DNA from: Massariosphaeria phaeospora
Lineage: Eukaryota; Ascomycota; Dothideomycetes; Pleosporales
NCBI GenBank assembly: GCA_011032825.1
Contig: JAADJZ010000004.1
Location: 806,001 to 870,000 of the forward strand
DNA: 64,000 nt
Direction: 5' to 3'
In this document: piece after piece, positions 45,807 to 57,366 of the stretch
Layout of the letters: each line of letters opens with the position of its first letter
How positions within the stretch are numbered: position 1 is the first letter of the stretch
Notes under the pieces: model-generated
Seen by the model: only the letters and a program-made list of their open reading frames with translations
Database searches by the model: none
Told to the model about the DNA's origin: nothing
Translations under genes and position numbers: made by a program

Positions 45807-45927
45807 GGTGGGGAGGTCGGCGAAGGAGGAGAAGGGGGAGAAGTGGGAGGAAGCATAATGCAAGATGGAGCAGGGAAGAGGGAAAAGAGCTGGACGCGGA
45901 TGACTCCTGCGATGGCGGGAGAGAAGG

Positions 45928-45960
45928 GCGGCGGGGGCGGCGGCGGCGGCGGCGGCGGGG
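45928..45960. repeat. GGC trinucleotide run
   Basis: A GC-rich trinucleotide microsatellite upstream of the dehydratase start, in its presumed 5' leader. Confidence 0.8.
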
Positions 45961-46165
45961 TTGAGGGCAGGGGCTTGTTGGCATTGCTTAGCGGCTTGGC
46001 ATGCTGGCGCGGGCACTTGTGACTTGTGGTGACTGGTGACAGCCTCAAAGCCACCATCTCTTGGACACGCAACTCTGTTTCGACGCACCTCCTCACTTCT
46101 GGTGCCTTCAACAGACCTGCTTCAATCGCAGGCTACCAATATGCATCAAGCGTTACCTCCACCGC

Positions 46166-47945
46166 CTACACCCACTTCTCATACCGCCCTGCAACCCCAC
46201 GCTCACTCCTCACACCGGCCGTCGCGTTCCCGCCCGGCATCGGCGTAAACGGCACCGTGCTCGCCAGACTCTCAATACGGCCCAGCAAGAACTCCAGCTG
46301 GCGGTACGCACTGCTCGGCTGATACTGCGGCACCATATGCCCGCTCAGCCGCTGCTCGACAAACGTAAACTTGCGCTCCGTGCGCGTGACGCCCATGATG
46401 CCCGCGGCGCTCAGGCTGGACTGGCTGGCCTCGGCGTGGTACGGCACGAAGAAATCGTCGCTAGGCGGCTGCTGGAAGCCCTGCACGCCGCCCCACGTCA
46501 TGTTCTGGATGGCCAGCAGCGTGCCGTTGGCGAGCAGGATCCAGTCGAGGTCGGCGTGCACGATGATGGTGCGGTCGAGGCGGTCGATGATGTGCGGCAG
46601 CGCCGTGTAGCTGGATGAGGGCGATGTGTCGGTGTCGAGGACGCCGTTGGAGCACTCGTTCCATTCGGTGAGGGGCGCGTTGATGGCCTTTTGCACGTCG
46701 CTGCGGTTGAAGTACACGGTTTCGCCCTCGGGCAGGTAGCCAAAGGAGCCGGGGAAGCCGAGCACGTCCCAGAGCAAGGGGCATGTTGTCGCGATCTGGT
46801 AGATGTCGAAGCACGGGTTCGTCAGGAAGACGGCGTCGGTGATGGCGCTCCAGATGGCGCACTCGGGGTCTGCGGCAGAGCTGGTGGGCTCGGGCAGGGG
46901 GCCTTTGGGCGGGAACCTGAGGTGCGTATTGATGTACTCGGTGTATCCGCACTTATCAGCGCGGGCGTGGATGTCGGCTGTAAAGGTCTCGTTGAGGTTG
47001 AACAGGCCGGCCCAGTGATCCAGGTACGGCACCGCCGGAACTATCGTCTGTCAGCTTCTGTCCCTCCCCAGCCATCTCGCCCATGAAGGCAGCTTAACTC
47101 ACCATCTTCCAGCAGCGTATCCGACGCGACACTCGGATCGTAAATCAACACGCCCTTGACATCAAACACCCGCTCATCCTCCCGCTCCAACATGGCCTCC
47201 GCAAAATACGGAATATACTTCCCCGCATAGCTCTCCCCGGCAATATACACCTTCCTCCCCTCCAACGCAAACGTCCCCACAAACTGCTCCCACCACCCCA
47301 AAAACTGCTGCGCCGCCTCCTCCGTACTCGTCGCCGTCGGCATGCCCTGCGAAAACCCCGTGCCGACCGGCTGCTCCACCCACACCATATTGGTAAGGTT
47401 CGCCCAGTTCCAGGGGTTGTACACAGGCCGCGGCGTCCCGTACTGCCAGGAAATTGGCCCGTTTTCCTGCAGGAAGCCTTCCAGCGACGAGCAGCCCGGC
47501 CCGCCGTTCAGCCAGATCGTGATCTCGGAAGATGCGGCGGGGTTCGCGGACGGGAAGTACCAGAAGTAGAGCGAGGAGGATTCGTTGGCTGCCGCGCTGA
47601 TGGGGAGCAGGCCCGCGTACGACTCGCCGATGGTGAAGTCTACGCCGGGGATGGCGCCTGCGGAGCCGTTGACGGCGAATTCTGCGGAGGTGGTCAGTTG
47701 GCGATGGGAGGTGCTGGAACGGAGCGGCGCGCAGTGGATCGGAAGGGAGCGTAACGCTACGTACTCGCTGTCTTCTCGGTCTGCGGCACCAGCGTTGCTG
47801 TGTCGCGGCTCTTGTGCTGCGCTGGAGCGACGCTGGATCGCGGTCGTGGACGCGGCATCTCGTATTTCTTGCCTACATGCTGCGCGCTCCGCGCTGTGGC
47901 ATCGGCGGTAAGGCAGGCGACTGCTAACAGCGATAGCAACTGCAT
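46166..47945 (-). CDS. secreted serine carboxypeptidase (S10), apparent frameshift near N-terminus
   Basis: Extracellular or vacuolar exopeptidase. The signal peptide starts at 47945 (MQLLSLLAVACLTADATA). A propeptide-like stretch reaches LVPQTE. The mature enzyme has DFTIGESYAGLLPIS, WLNGGPGCSSLEG, the Ser nucleophile GESYAGKYIP, the Asp region HADLDWILLANG and the His region RLSGHMVPQYQP. The intron 47041-47102 is GT-AG and in frame. Between about 47,757 and 47,800 the N-terminal frame ends (TAG at 47757-47759) and the rest continues one frame over. No GT-AG pair explains this, so a one-base deletion (or two-base insertion) or a sequencing error is likely. The corrected length is about 572 residues. 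Confidence 0.82.
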
Positions 47946-49093
47946 GGTTAAGTTCGTTTCTCAGTGTAAATAAATGTACATATATATCTCCCCGACTCTT
48001 TTTTTCCGAACAATCAATCAAACAATTTTCCTGGCGTACTCGAAAAGAAATCTCTCGAGAGGAATCGCACGATAGCTATTTATTTCCAAATGCGTCTGCC
48101 CTTGCTCTTGCTCTTAGTCCTGCATACTGATGACGACACACACACGCACCCAGTCCAGTCCGCGGATAAGTCCCTCACTCGGTCGATCGATCGCAATAGA
48201 TAGATAGATAGATAGATGGATACGAACTAAACGAACCGAACCGGCCCTGCCTAATCAGTCTAGATTAGGTTAGGTCGGGCATTCATCCCATGCTGCCCGG
48301 CGCGAACCATTATGTATTGACCCAAACCCGAACCAAACCAAACCAAACCAGATCACACACCATACTAGACACATGGGGCAACCAAGTTGTCCCAATCATC
48401 ATCCTCATCGTCATGCAACAACAACGCTCCTCCTGATGATAATCTACCCATCCATCTTCGTCTACCTACAGCGCGGCTCAACTCAGCGCAGCTTACCCGC
48501 CCCAACCATCCCCCTCTCCTTTCCTAGCTTGCTCAGCAAGTAGGTGGCGAGACTATGCAGCCGAGCGCCGCGCGCCGCGCAGCGCCGAGGTAAGTGCTTG
48601 CGCGAGCTTAGTTGCTGATAAGCTCCACCGTTACACGCATAAGCCTGCGGGGAATTAGCCGCAAGAGGCAGGCCACTAAGCACCACCTAGGTACGGCGGG
48701 ACGGGTTGACCGTTGAGCCGCGGGTGACGTTTTCTTTGGTAGCTGAGGGGGAGTGAGGGAAGAGAGAGAGAAAGAGAGGAAGAGATAGGTGGTGAAGTCA
48801 GGTGGGATGAGACGAGATAGGATGGGATGAACTACTTGGTATAATGGGTGAACAGGTGGCGTGTGGCGTGGCGGCAGTGGCGTCAGCGGGGCAACAAAAC
48901 CGTTCCCACTGCCAACCTCAGACGAAGTACATCACGGCAAGTCCATACTAGCGAATCGATTTGTGCAATTAAAGAATTCGGTGTTCCGCTACATATTGAC
49001 AGCAACGTTTCTTAGCGATACCATAGGTACTCGATACCGTACACAGTCCCCCGATTTCCTTTCCACACCACATTGAACCGTCATCTCCCTCCC
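47946..49093. other. intergenic, with tetranucleotide microsatellite
   Basis: No supported gene. An ATAG run lies at about 48,196-48,218, with further purine-rich GAGA/GATGGGAT-type tracts at 48,745-48,840. Confidence 0.5.
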
Positions 49094-51064
49094 CTACTTG
49101 CCATTCAAGCCCCTCCGCCCCCCATACGTACCCGCATCCGCCAGCTTAAGCAGCTTCTGGAAGTCCGGCGTGCCATGCCCCGTCACGGGGTCCCACCCCG
49201 CCGTCGCATTCCACGACGCATACGGCACAAACGGCGTCTTGAGGCCGGAATACATGCTCCTGCCCGTGCAGCCCGTCGAGCCGCCCAGCGTGATGTCGTT
49301 GAGGCCCTGGTAGGCCTGGCTGTAGATCCAGGGGTTGAGGAACCCGAGCGGCGGCTTGCCGGCCGACAGGCGCGCGTTGTTGAGCAGCGCAACCACGGAC
49401 GCGAAGGTGGGTGCGGAGGCGCTGGTGCCGCCGACGGAGACTTCGGTGCCTTTGTCTACGACGCGGTAGCGCGTGCCTTGCGCGGCTACGTCGGGGAAGC
49501 CGCGGCCTTGTGCGTTGTATAGGCCGGACCACTGGCTGCCGAGCTTCTGGAGGTAGCCGGTCACGGCGGCGTCTTGGTACGACGGGCGGGCCCAGAGGTC
49601 GGAGAACCCGCCGGAGGAGAAGTACACGGCGCGTTCGGGCTGGACGTAGGTGGTGCCGCCGACGGACGTCACGTACGGGCAGGAGGCGGGGAAGATGGGG
49701 AGCAGGCGGGTTGTGTTCTTGCCGTCGTTGCTCTGGCAGGCGGAGCCCACGCCGGTGTCACCGCTGGAGAAGATGACGGATACGCCGCGGGTGCCGAGCT
49801 GGCCGATCATGTCGCAGACCTTGTTTGCGTACTCGGCGGGGACACTCTGTTCATCTTCGCCATAGGATGTCGTCAGGACTTGGGGAAGTTCCTCGTCTTC
49901 GAGACCAAGGAGGTAGGTGAAGAACTCTAGGTATGGCTCGTTGGCGTTGTCCTTTGGAGTAGGTTGGTCCAGATCCGGCACGAGCAGCCCGCGAGCAGGA
50001 GTGCTGTAATAGTTGGTGTTGATGCCGGGCGCAACGAGTCCGGCCGTGTATTGGATGTCCAGGTTGGCTTCTGTGCTGTCGTTGGTGGCTCGCTGGTCGA
50101 GTATGCCGCCTGGGCGTTGTTAGCAGTGGCCAGAGGCAATGGAAGCGGTAACAAACCATTCACAGAAGTCCACGTGAAGTTGCTCCCGACAGCCCACGGA
50201 GCAAATGAGGCCGCGAACTGCGCAAAGTCTTTGAAGCGTGCGTATTGCTCGAGGAAACCACTCACACCCACTGTCACGTTTACGGTAGTGTCGACTTTGT
50301 AATCAGCGAAGTTGTACAAGTTCCTGAGACATGTCGGGGTGGTGGTGGTGTTACAGCGCTCCTCGACAGCTTCTGGACCACCCATGATGCCGTTCACGAC
50401 TTCCTCTTTGTCGATGATCAGGCTGTTCTGCGGTCGAATCTGGCCGAATCGGGTGGTGGGCTGGATCATATCAATATGCTCGCGTACGACCCTGGGCACC
50501 GAGTATGTGAGAGCGCGGATCTTCTTGAGGTCTTTGCGAACCGTGCTTTGGTACGTTTTGAAGGTGGTGCCCAGCATCTTCTCTGCGGTTGCAAGTGGGG
50601 CCACAAAGTTGATCCACTCGCCGTCATTCTCGACATCTTGGGATGCGATGCCAGACTCGTACAGCCACTTCAGAACGGCGTCAGTGGACTCGGACCGCGG
50701 CTTGATGAGGTCCTTGAGCTCGTGGCGCTTCAGGTGTTGTCCATAGCGGGGATGGCTGGGCGTGGAGATGTCCATCAGGGTCTGCTCGAAGAGATCATGG
50801 TTGGGCTATGACTGTTAGTCATCGAATATCGGGAAGAGGTGACCGAGCCATCGGCATTGTACGAGGCCCGTCAATGCTGTAGCAACTCACCGAGTGCACT
50901 GCAATGCGAAGGTGCAGTCGAGTGTCCGGAGCAGGCACGCCGACTTCTGCCCACCCGTCAGGCACAGCGCGTAGCCTCTCCACCGTCTTGCCTTCGGTAT
51001 GGAAGGTTGACGCGCCATTGACGCAGGCGAAGGCCAGCAGGCCGGCGAGGAGAGAGTACCGCAT
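49094..51064 (-). CDS. sedolisin-family (S53) secreted tripeptidyl-peptidase-like protease
   Basis: Acid-acting secreted serine-carboxyl protease, 612 residues, from three exons: 51064-50891, 50805-50157 and 50109-49094. The GT-AG introns are 85 and 47 bases. The signal peptide is [20 protein letters not shown] Pro-kumamolisin activation domain follows ([29 protein letters not shown]). The catalytic domain has EANLDIQY with the Glu and Asp of the triad, [21 protein letters not shown], and the Ser nucleophile [21 protein letters not shown]-type residues ([12 protein letters not shown]) near the end fit the calcium site. All family landmarks are present and the length is normal, so it should be functional. 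Confidence 0.95.
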
Positions 51065-52002
51065 TGTTGCAATGAGGCGATTGAGGGTCGCGGTGGTGAA
51101 GAGGGCAGGCAGAGGAAGGCGACAAGCGGCGGAACAATTGTCAGGTCCACCACGTTTAGCCGGTCACGTTCACCTTGACGGGGGCAATTGGTAGGGAGAG
51201 ACAGTCGGCGGCGAATGGCGGGGCACAGCAGCCTTGATATACCTTCACCGCGCCGTGGATGAGTCGCCACCGAGCAGGCGCGACCCTGGCGTGGCTGCCG
51301 TTTGAGCGCCGGGATCACAACGCAAGGGCGGCGCCCATGGGCTGGCTGCAGGTCCGCGTTTCTGCATGCTGTGCGACCGTCAAGGCGAGATGCGCCAAGT
51401 ACGTGATGCCGATTGGGCGTGTTCTTTGGCCGATAGTAGATGGCAATCAACCTGTGCACCGGATGAGGCCCATCTGACGCCGAGGCGGCTGGCAGTCTGG
51501 CTGCATCTGACGCGCCGCCGCAGTTGCACCTGCTGTTCGCGTGCCTGCGTGTGGTGGCTTGAGGTGAGAAGACGAGGAAAGTGCGCTCAACAGGGAATGC
51601 ACGCTACCTCAGTAGCTGAGCACGTGATTTGTGGCGACTGTGGAACTTTCACCCCGCAGCACAATCCTCCCACAACATCATCCATATTGCACGCCTCCAT
51701 ATGCCGACCATCTCCGCCAGCAAGATCGCGCTCTGATATTAGTCCAAGCTGCATGGCACCCTAGTGCAGACTCGATGCGCATGTCATAGCGCGAGGAAGA
51801 CAGCTGGCTTCACCTTCCTCGCGCTTGGCATCTGGCACCAACCCGCCATTTGGAATACCTTGCCGATCACGACAGACTCAATGTGACACGGAAAAACCTT
51901 CTACCGACTGATCGAGGACGTACAATACTCGAGTAGTGGGCCACAGTGCATCTGGAGTACACAAGCATCCACGACATGTAGTACAACCATACGCATGGCC
52001 CC
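51065..52002. other. intergenic, no gene seen
   Basis: Includes the sedolisin promoter. Open frames on both strands here lack any recognisable motif. Confidence 0.5.
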
Positions 52003-53016
52003 TTAATCTCCCCCAGCTGGCGTTCCGTACTTGCTTGTCAACGTCTTGAATATTCGGTCGACCTTGTCCGGTGCGTCTTCCATCATCGCATTGCGTACTG
52101 CAAGCTCCAGTAGCCAGAAGCTGGGCACTGTGTTGAGTCGATCCTTACGACATTCTTGCATAGTCTTCATCGTGCTCATCATGTCTTCCATCTTTGTAGG
52201 GAACGTAACGTCGTGCGGAGTCGTGTCGCTGGGAAACGTGATGGTTAGCTGGGGGACGACAAGCCGTGGCCTTTCGCTGATGATACGGTAGAGAGAGTAG
52301 CAGAAAATGGCAGCTTTGGATGGACTTTCAGAAAGTCGACGTTCGTGATCATTCGCAAACACGTCGAGAAGTAGGGAGCGATAAGAACCTACGCTGTTCC
52401 AAGCTCGTTGATCAGCTCGCGAGTAGCTTTGGGATCCTGGGAGGTCAGGGAAAGAGAGTTCCAGGCTGCGCACGCGAATAAAGCCTGACGACTTTAAATT
52501 TCCTAGTATGGCCACCATCTTTGCGACAGGTCCCACGAACGATGATAATGGTGCGGGTTGTGCGTACTCGAACAAGAATCGGAGCTTGCGGATCCGGTCT
52601 CGCATTCCCGCAGGTGGCAGATAGACCATGTCCGGGAGGTCTTTCGTGGGCCTGATCTCCCAGGTATTTTGCCTCCACCAGATGTCAGTGACCACCGGAG
52701 CAAGGCTTTTGTGGCACATCAACCACGGAACCTGGATTTTCTCGGCCCAGATCTTGTGCCTTTCATAGGGAATCGGGTTAGCGAAGACGAGGAGATGGGG
52801 GAGGATTTTCCGCTGGATGTCTTCTGGCATTGCTATTATCCCTTCCAATGTCTTCTTGTGTTCTTCAGTTGGCCGGGGACGTTCTCGGGACTTCTTTGGG
52901 ACCTGCCTCGACAGGGGCTCTGGCTGCTGAAGGGGGATGCAGTTGGCGCCATCAGTCGCTTCGCCGTTTCCTTGAACCTGTTTCGGGACCACCCCCTGAA
53001 GGCGTTTCTTTTTCAT
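52003..53016 (-). CDS. F-box-like hypothetical protein
   Basis: A 337-residue single-exon protein. A basic N-terminus (1-55) precedes IAMPEDIQRKILPHLLVFANP (about 60-80), which resembles an F-box-like opening helix. Later MRDRIRKLRFLFEYAQPAP and SGFIRVRSLELSFPDLPG are spaced like the conserved blocks of other uncharacterised fungal proteins of this class, including those at 58.9-61.1 kb in this window. No catalytic residues are seen and the function is unknown. Confidence 0.6.
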   Translation of the reverse strand: MKKKRLQGVVPKQVQGNGEATDGANCIPLQQPEPLSRQVPKKSRERPRPTEEHKKTLEGIIAMPEDIQRKILPHLLVFANPIPYERHKIWAEKIQVPWLMCHKSLAPVVTDIWWRQNTWEIRPTKDLPDMVYLPPAGMRDRIRKLRFLFEYAQPAPLSSFVGPVAKMVAILGNLKSSGFIRVRSLELSFPDLPGSQSYSRADQRAWNSVGSYRSLLLDVFANDHERRLSESPSKAAIFCYSLYRIISERPRLVVPQLTITFPSDTTPHDVTFPTKMEDMMSTMKTMQECRKDRLNTVPSFWLLELAVRNAMMEDAPDKVDRIFKTLTSKYGTPAGGD

Positions 53017-53474
53017 TGTCGAAAGAGGGTGAAGAGTGCTGTTGGCGGGAGAGGATTGAGGATCTTGTCAGTAAGAGAAGACTTCTTCTCTCTTTTATGG
53101 ATAAGAATTTGCTTGGACTTTACTACTTGAACCACCTATAGGAATATTCTTCTCCCTGGCTCTGGTACAGTCTAAGCCTCTTACCACCTCTCACAACCTA
53201 TCGTTATGTTTGCGCACTCTTCTGTAGGTCGACTCATGACGTACTAAGCCAACCCAAGCCATTGTTCACAGTATTCAACCACACTCATAACAGACGAACC
53301 ACAACCACGATAAATCAAAGATTTCCCGAGCTCATCGCGACAAGCAGTCGTTTGGTGGAGCGCGTAGAGGGTTTAAAATACCATCGTGGCCCAAAACAGA
53401 CTAGCCCCGCATAAGTCTCGTCATCCTCCACCCCCACTTCCCGGACCACGACTTCTCACTTCGCTCTACATACT
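53017..53474. other. intergenic between divergent genes
   Basis: Shared upstream region of the F-box-like gene and the HAD hydrolase. No further feature is seen. Confidence 0.5.
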
Positions 53475-54622
53475 ATGATAACAGCCACCGCCACACTTAC
53501 CATCGTCGCCCGACAAGTAAATCGGATCCGCTCATTCGCTACCGCACAGCACGAAAGAGGATTTAGAAAGAGTTTGCGGAGAGGGTCGACGGCTGGTATG
53601 GCGACGATGCTTCGACCGCTGCGACCGCGACGGTTTGCGCCATTGGACCCGGCGAAGAAGAGTGCGGTAGATGGGAGTAGGGGGGATGGGGTGCGCGTGT
53701 TGAAGGGAGTTGTGTTTGATGTGGATGGGACGTTGTGTGAGTTTTCGTTTCGAGTCATGTTGCTTCAATTGACGTTTCTGTCATAAGTGCTCTATGTACA
53801 GGATATTCTTTATATCATTTGCTCCCTGGATTTCTCATTCGTTGGTCTGACTAAACCTCTGCGGAGAACACCAAGTTCCTTATTGATGCTTTTCTTCGTT
53901 GAGGTGGTTCAGAGGTACCTGAGTTTATAGTACTAATGCGTGGTGGCTAGGTGAACCGCAGACGTACATGTTTGCTGAGATGCGGTATGTGATCTTACCA
54001 TCCATCTTCTTACACTTCTTTATATTGCTCTCGGCCCTCATCTCTATCATCTAAATAACTAACTTCCACCAGCGCCGCCCTCGCCATCCCCAAAACCATC
54101 GACATCCTCGACCACATCTACGCCCTTCCCACACCCTCCGAGCAAGACGCCGCCCAAGAAAAGATCCGAGCCATCGAACGCACCGCCATGGCCACGCAAA
54201 CCCCACAGCCCGGCCTCGCCACTCTAATGACCTACCTCGACGCCCGCTACATGGCCAAAGCCATCTGCACGCGCAACTTCGACGCGCCCGTCACGCACCT
54301 GCTCACCACGTTCCTGCCCGGCAGCGCCTTCGCGCCCATCATCACACGCGAGTTCCGCCCGCCGAAGCCGCATCCCGCTGGCATCCTGAAGATCGCGGAG
54401 ACGTGGGGCGTCGATGCGCGGGATCTGATCATGGTGGGCGATTCCGTGGATGATATGACGGCGGGGTACCGGGCGGGCGCGGCGACGGTGTTGCTGGTCA
54501 ACGACGTGAATACGCATTTGGTGGCGCATGAGCATACGGATTGTGTGATAGCGAGCTTGGAGGAGTTGGAAGCGGTGTTGGAGGGCGGGTTTGAGGGACG
54601 GGGGGAGGAGGGGAAGGACTAG
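53475..54622 (+). CDS. HAD-superfamily hydrolase, phosphatase-like
   Basis: A 281-residue protein from three exons: 53475-53736, 53951-53984 (34 bases) and 54073-54622. The GT-AG introns are 214 and 88 bases. Motif I with the nucleophile Asp is GVVFDVDGTL, motif III Lys lies in PPKPHPAGIL, and motif IV is MVGDSVDDMTAGYRAGA. This is a phosphoglycolate-phosphatase-like HAD protein; its substrate is unknown. The first 40 residues (TIVARQVNRIRSFATAQHER) are Arg-rich and look like a mitochondrial presequence. A later ATG (MATMLRPLRP) would skip it. Confidence 0.88.
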
Positions 54623-54992
54623 ATGCCAGGCAAATGGGTGGACATGTAAGTCAACATCAGTCCAGAGTTAGAGAACACTTTGTTTTGGTGATGAAAGAGT
54701 TATGAGGGCAAGTCCTACTATGCCGTATTGAACGACTAGTCAGTTCGCTAAGGACCAGGCTAAGAAGAACCCCGCCTTCTCGCACGCCGTGGGCATCTTT
54801 CGCGCGAACCTCACGGCTAGTATTTATATACGATGCTCCCAGTCCCGAAATCGCGTCTTCTCAGGACGATACACGATACTTGCAGGCCTTGGCATAAAAA
54901 CGTTAGGCATCCCAATTTCGGAATACCTTCAACTCGGGAGGTTTCCGCTCCATAACACTCACAACCCAACCACCATCCCCGCCCCATCACCA
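54623..54992. other. intergenic, no gene seen
   Basis: Short spacer between two co-oriented genes, with no recognisable signal beyond a TATTTATA-like word near 54,820. Confidence 0.5.
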
Positions 54993-55394
54993 ATGCCACG
55001 CCCCGCCTTCCACCCCCGGCACATCCCACCCCTCCTCCTCGCCACGATCTGGACCCTCGGCGGCACCATGTCCCTCCTCTCGAGCCCCGAATCCGCACTC
55101 CTAACCTTCGGCTTTGCGCCGCACATCGCGAGCGCCGAGGCCGCGTGGCCGCTCATCCAGGTCGAGGGCGCGCGCATCACGACGATTGGGCTTGCGCTGT
55201 GGGGCATGTATCTCGGTGGGCATTTGAAGGCGCTGGATATTTTGCTGGCGGCGGTGGGGTGGATGGCCGTGGTGGATGGGGTGGTGTGTGGGAGGGAGGG
55301 GGAGGTGGGGAGTGTGGGGATGAGGGCGGGGTATCAGGGGGTGGTGGCGGTGTGGGGGGTGTTGGGGGGCACGGGCGGGAGGGGGTGGGTTTGA
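54993..55394 (+). CDS. DUF4267-like small integral membrane protein
   Basis: A 133-residue protein with about four hydrophobic segments (PPLLLATIWTLGGTMSLL, TTIGLALWGMYLGG, DILLAAVGWMAVVDGVV, GYQGVVAVWGVLGG). The pattern fits the DUF4267 family of fungal and bacterial small membrane proteins of unknown role. The start at 54993 follows an AC-rich leader; the frame is open further upstream. The 3' half is extremely G-rich on the coding strand, which constrains its codons to Gly, Val, Trp and Arg. Confidence 0.7.
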   Translation: MPRPAFHPRHIPPLLLATIWTLGGTMSLLSSPESALLTFGFAPHIASAEAAWPLIQVEGARITTIGLALWGMYLGGHLKALDILLAAVGWMAVVDGVVCGREGEVGSVGMRAGYQGVVAVWGVLGGTGGRGWV

Positions 55395-55450
55395 GGAGGG
55401 GTGGAGGGAAGGAGGGAGGGGAGGTGTGGTGGTGGGTTATAGGGGGAGCT
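55255..55450 (+). other. G-rich tract with quadruplex potential
   Basis: More than a dozen G-runs of three or more bases lie on the plus strand across the end of the DUF4267-like gene and its 3' flank, with short loops. This pattern could form G-quadruplexes. Confidence 0.6.
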
Positions 55451-56034
55451 GGTATTGCTTGAGGGGAAGATGTAGACATTCGAGACGGGGTGTGTGATGT
55501 ATGGTGGAAAGGCGGACGAGGTCAAACAATCCGCATCCTGATCTCTATGCGGTCACCTGAAGTCTCTTGACTTGTTTGCTGACCGATATAGGTGCGGAAT
55601 CGAACTCTCCAATCACTTGTGTACTTCATCGAAGCCGCTTCCCACTTCTTTTCAGTGAGGAACTCATGTCAGTCAATACGAAACTAGTTACCTTGGAAGA
55701 GGATTGTTTGTTTGTGCTTTACTGAGTCTGACTGAGCGTATTCACCGTTCAGAACACCCATATACATCCTAGGTTCAGAGTTTCACATCACATTTCAGAT
55801 CGTTTGTATTGGTAAGCTATTCTCTTCATTCTGTTATTGTGTCATCTCATGTACTCTCCTCTTTCCACCACTGTAATGAAACGGGTCAAATTAGTAGGTC
55901 GTTGAAAGTTTCTCTCATCCTCCAGAAAGATTCCAGTCGCCAAAGGTCCTCCTCAGTCCTCGTCCCTCGATGCGCCATGAGCAGGTCCAGCTCCACGGGC
56001 GAAGGGATCCTAGCTCGCACACGCGAAATTGTTC
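55451..56034. other. intergenic, no gene seen
   Basis: No supported coding region or RNA gene. A tRNA-like T-loop word near 55,592 was checked and rejected. Confidence 0.45.
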
Positions 56035-56478
56035 TCAAAATCGGAGAGTATTCGATTTTTGGATCGGAGTGCGAAGAGCTACAGACCCGAAAGGAAGAAA
56101 CTCCGCTGCTTTCATGCTTTCACGAAGTGTAGCCGCGCCGGTGTTGGCGGGACCAGCCTCTGAGGACTTTGCGGCTGCGGACGAGCTAGAAGTAAACATG
56201 GGCGGTAGAAGAGACCCGTGTCTAGCGTGAGATGACCATCCTCCTCCAAGTAACTTCGGCTCATCCTCTGGATTCACGCTGCTTTCACGAATTGTAGCCC
56301 GTTCAGTGTTGACGGGACCAGCCTCCGAGGACTTTGCGGCTGCGGACGAGCTGAGAGTGACGATGACAGCGCTGGATGCTCGGCCGTCGGTGGTGTCATC
56401 GTTGCAGTCGCCGAGTTCTCTGGTTCGCATCGGCCATGGTTGGCCTGCATGTCCGAGATGAGGGATGTGGTTATACAA
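56035..56478 (-). CDS. possible small repeat protein (low confidence)
   Basis: An open frame of 147 codons carrying two copies of a block AKSSEAGP(V/A)NT, each preceded by SSSAAA and followed by an AT(I/L)RES end. The copies start about 180 bases apart and stay in the same frame. Conservation of the amino acids between copies suggests, but does not prove, translation. No signal peptide, domain or homologue is recognised. It could equally be a non-coding duplication. Confidence 0.3.
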   Translation of the reverse strand: MYNHIPHLGHAGQPWPMRTRELGDCNDDTTDGRASSAVIVTLSSSAAAKSSEAGPVNTERATIRESSVNPEDEPKLLGGGWSSHARHGSLLPPMFTSSSSAAAKSSEAGPANTGAATLRESMKAAEFLPFGSVALRTPIQKSNTLRF

Positions 56479-56883
56479 TTCCTGTTATCGTCACTGGTAG
56501 TGTCGCTCTCCACGCACTGGCTCTTGGTCGCTTTCGAATAGCTATAAGGTGTACACATTGGTTTGAGTATATATCAGTTGATTTCGGTTGATTGGCATCC
56601 GATCCGGCTCTCCGGGGATGTTTATCTAACTATAAGTGGTAAAAGATGACGCTGATGCTCTTGTTGAATCCGAAAGTAAGTTGAATTTCTTCCAGGCAAT
56701 CCGTATCTTGTCCATGGTGTCCAGCATCTTGTCTACCCGGGAAGGAAATGATGTGTCGGTGTGATAATTGTACAGCCTATCCATACTCCATGGACAGGAG
56801 TATCAAAACTCAACAGTAAACTTTCCGGAAGGCGTTGGCCGCAGCCGACTCCTGATTCTTGGCGGCATATCGAGAGTCGGACC
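56479..56883. other. intergenic, no gene seen
   Basis: About 0.4 kb between the possible repeat protein and the truncated family copy; nothing supported. Confidence 0.45.
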
Positions 56884-57171
56884 TCAATTGCCTTGCGGAA
56901 CCGAGCATGGTCCGATCCAGGAGTTGAAGCCGACGAGGAAGGACGTGCCCAGCTGGTTGACGCGACGGAAATGCGCCATACGGTTGGCCAGGTTGCTCAT
57001 GATGAAATCGTCTCCAATCGTGTTCTTCTCGACAAGGTTTGATTCGACGGGGGAAGAAGCCCGCTCGCGGATCCCATCACGGTAGTGATACCCGAAGTGA
57101 ACGACGTAGGTATCCATGTCGAGGAGTTGAGCTGGGAGGCGAAGCTTCAACTTTGCTTTGAGGTTGTTCAC
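56884..57171 (-). pseudogene. truncated copy of the adjacent 57.4-58.1 kb gene
   Basis: A 95-codon frame matching only the C-terminal half of the neighbouring gene product. Shared blocks are (D/H)Y.V.HF...Y, ASSPVESNLVEKNT versus PAPVELTLVENNT, LANRMAHFRR versus LANRVGYLRR, and SFL.G.N.W. The N-terminal half is missing and upstream DNA does not encode it. This points to a partial tandem duplication that has since diverged. Confidence 0.75.
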
Positions 57172-57366
57172 ATTTCATTTTCTTTTCTATTGGCGACATG
57201 TTTCTTTTATTGCATCATTGTATTCTGTGGGTTTCCCATGGAAACTTCTTCCCCCTGACTTTACGAGCCATTTTCTGGAAAGAATCGTATTGTCAAGTTG
57301 AATGATCCACCCCCCTTGTCCTATCCATCAGACAAAACTGTGGGGTGATCTTGGAGGAGAGAGCAC

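Noticed and set aside
55585..55620. Another tRNA-like T-loop (minus strand)
   Set aside because: No cloverleaf could be formed upstream.
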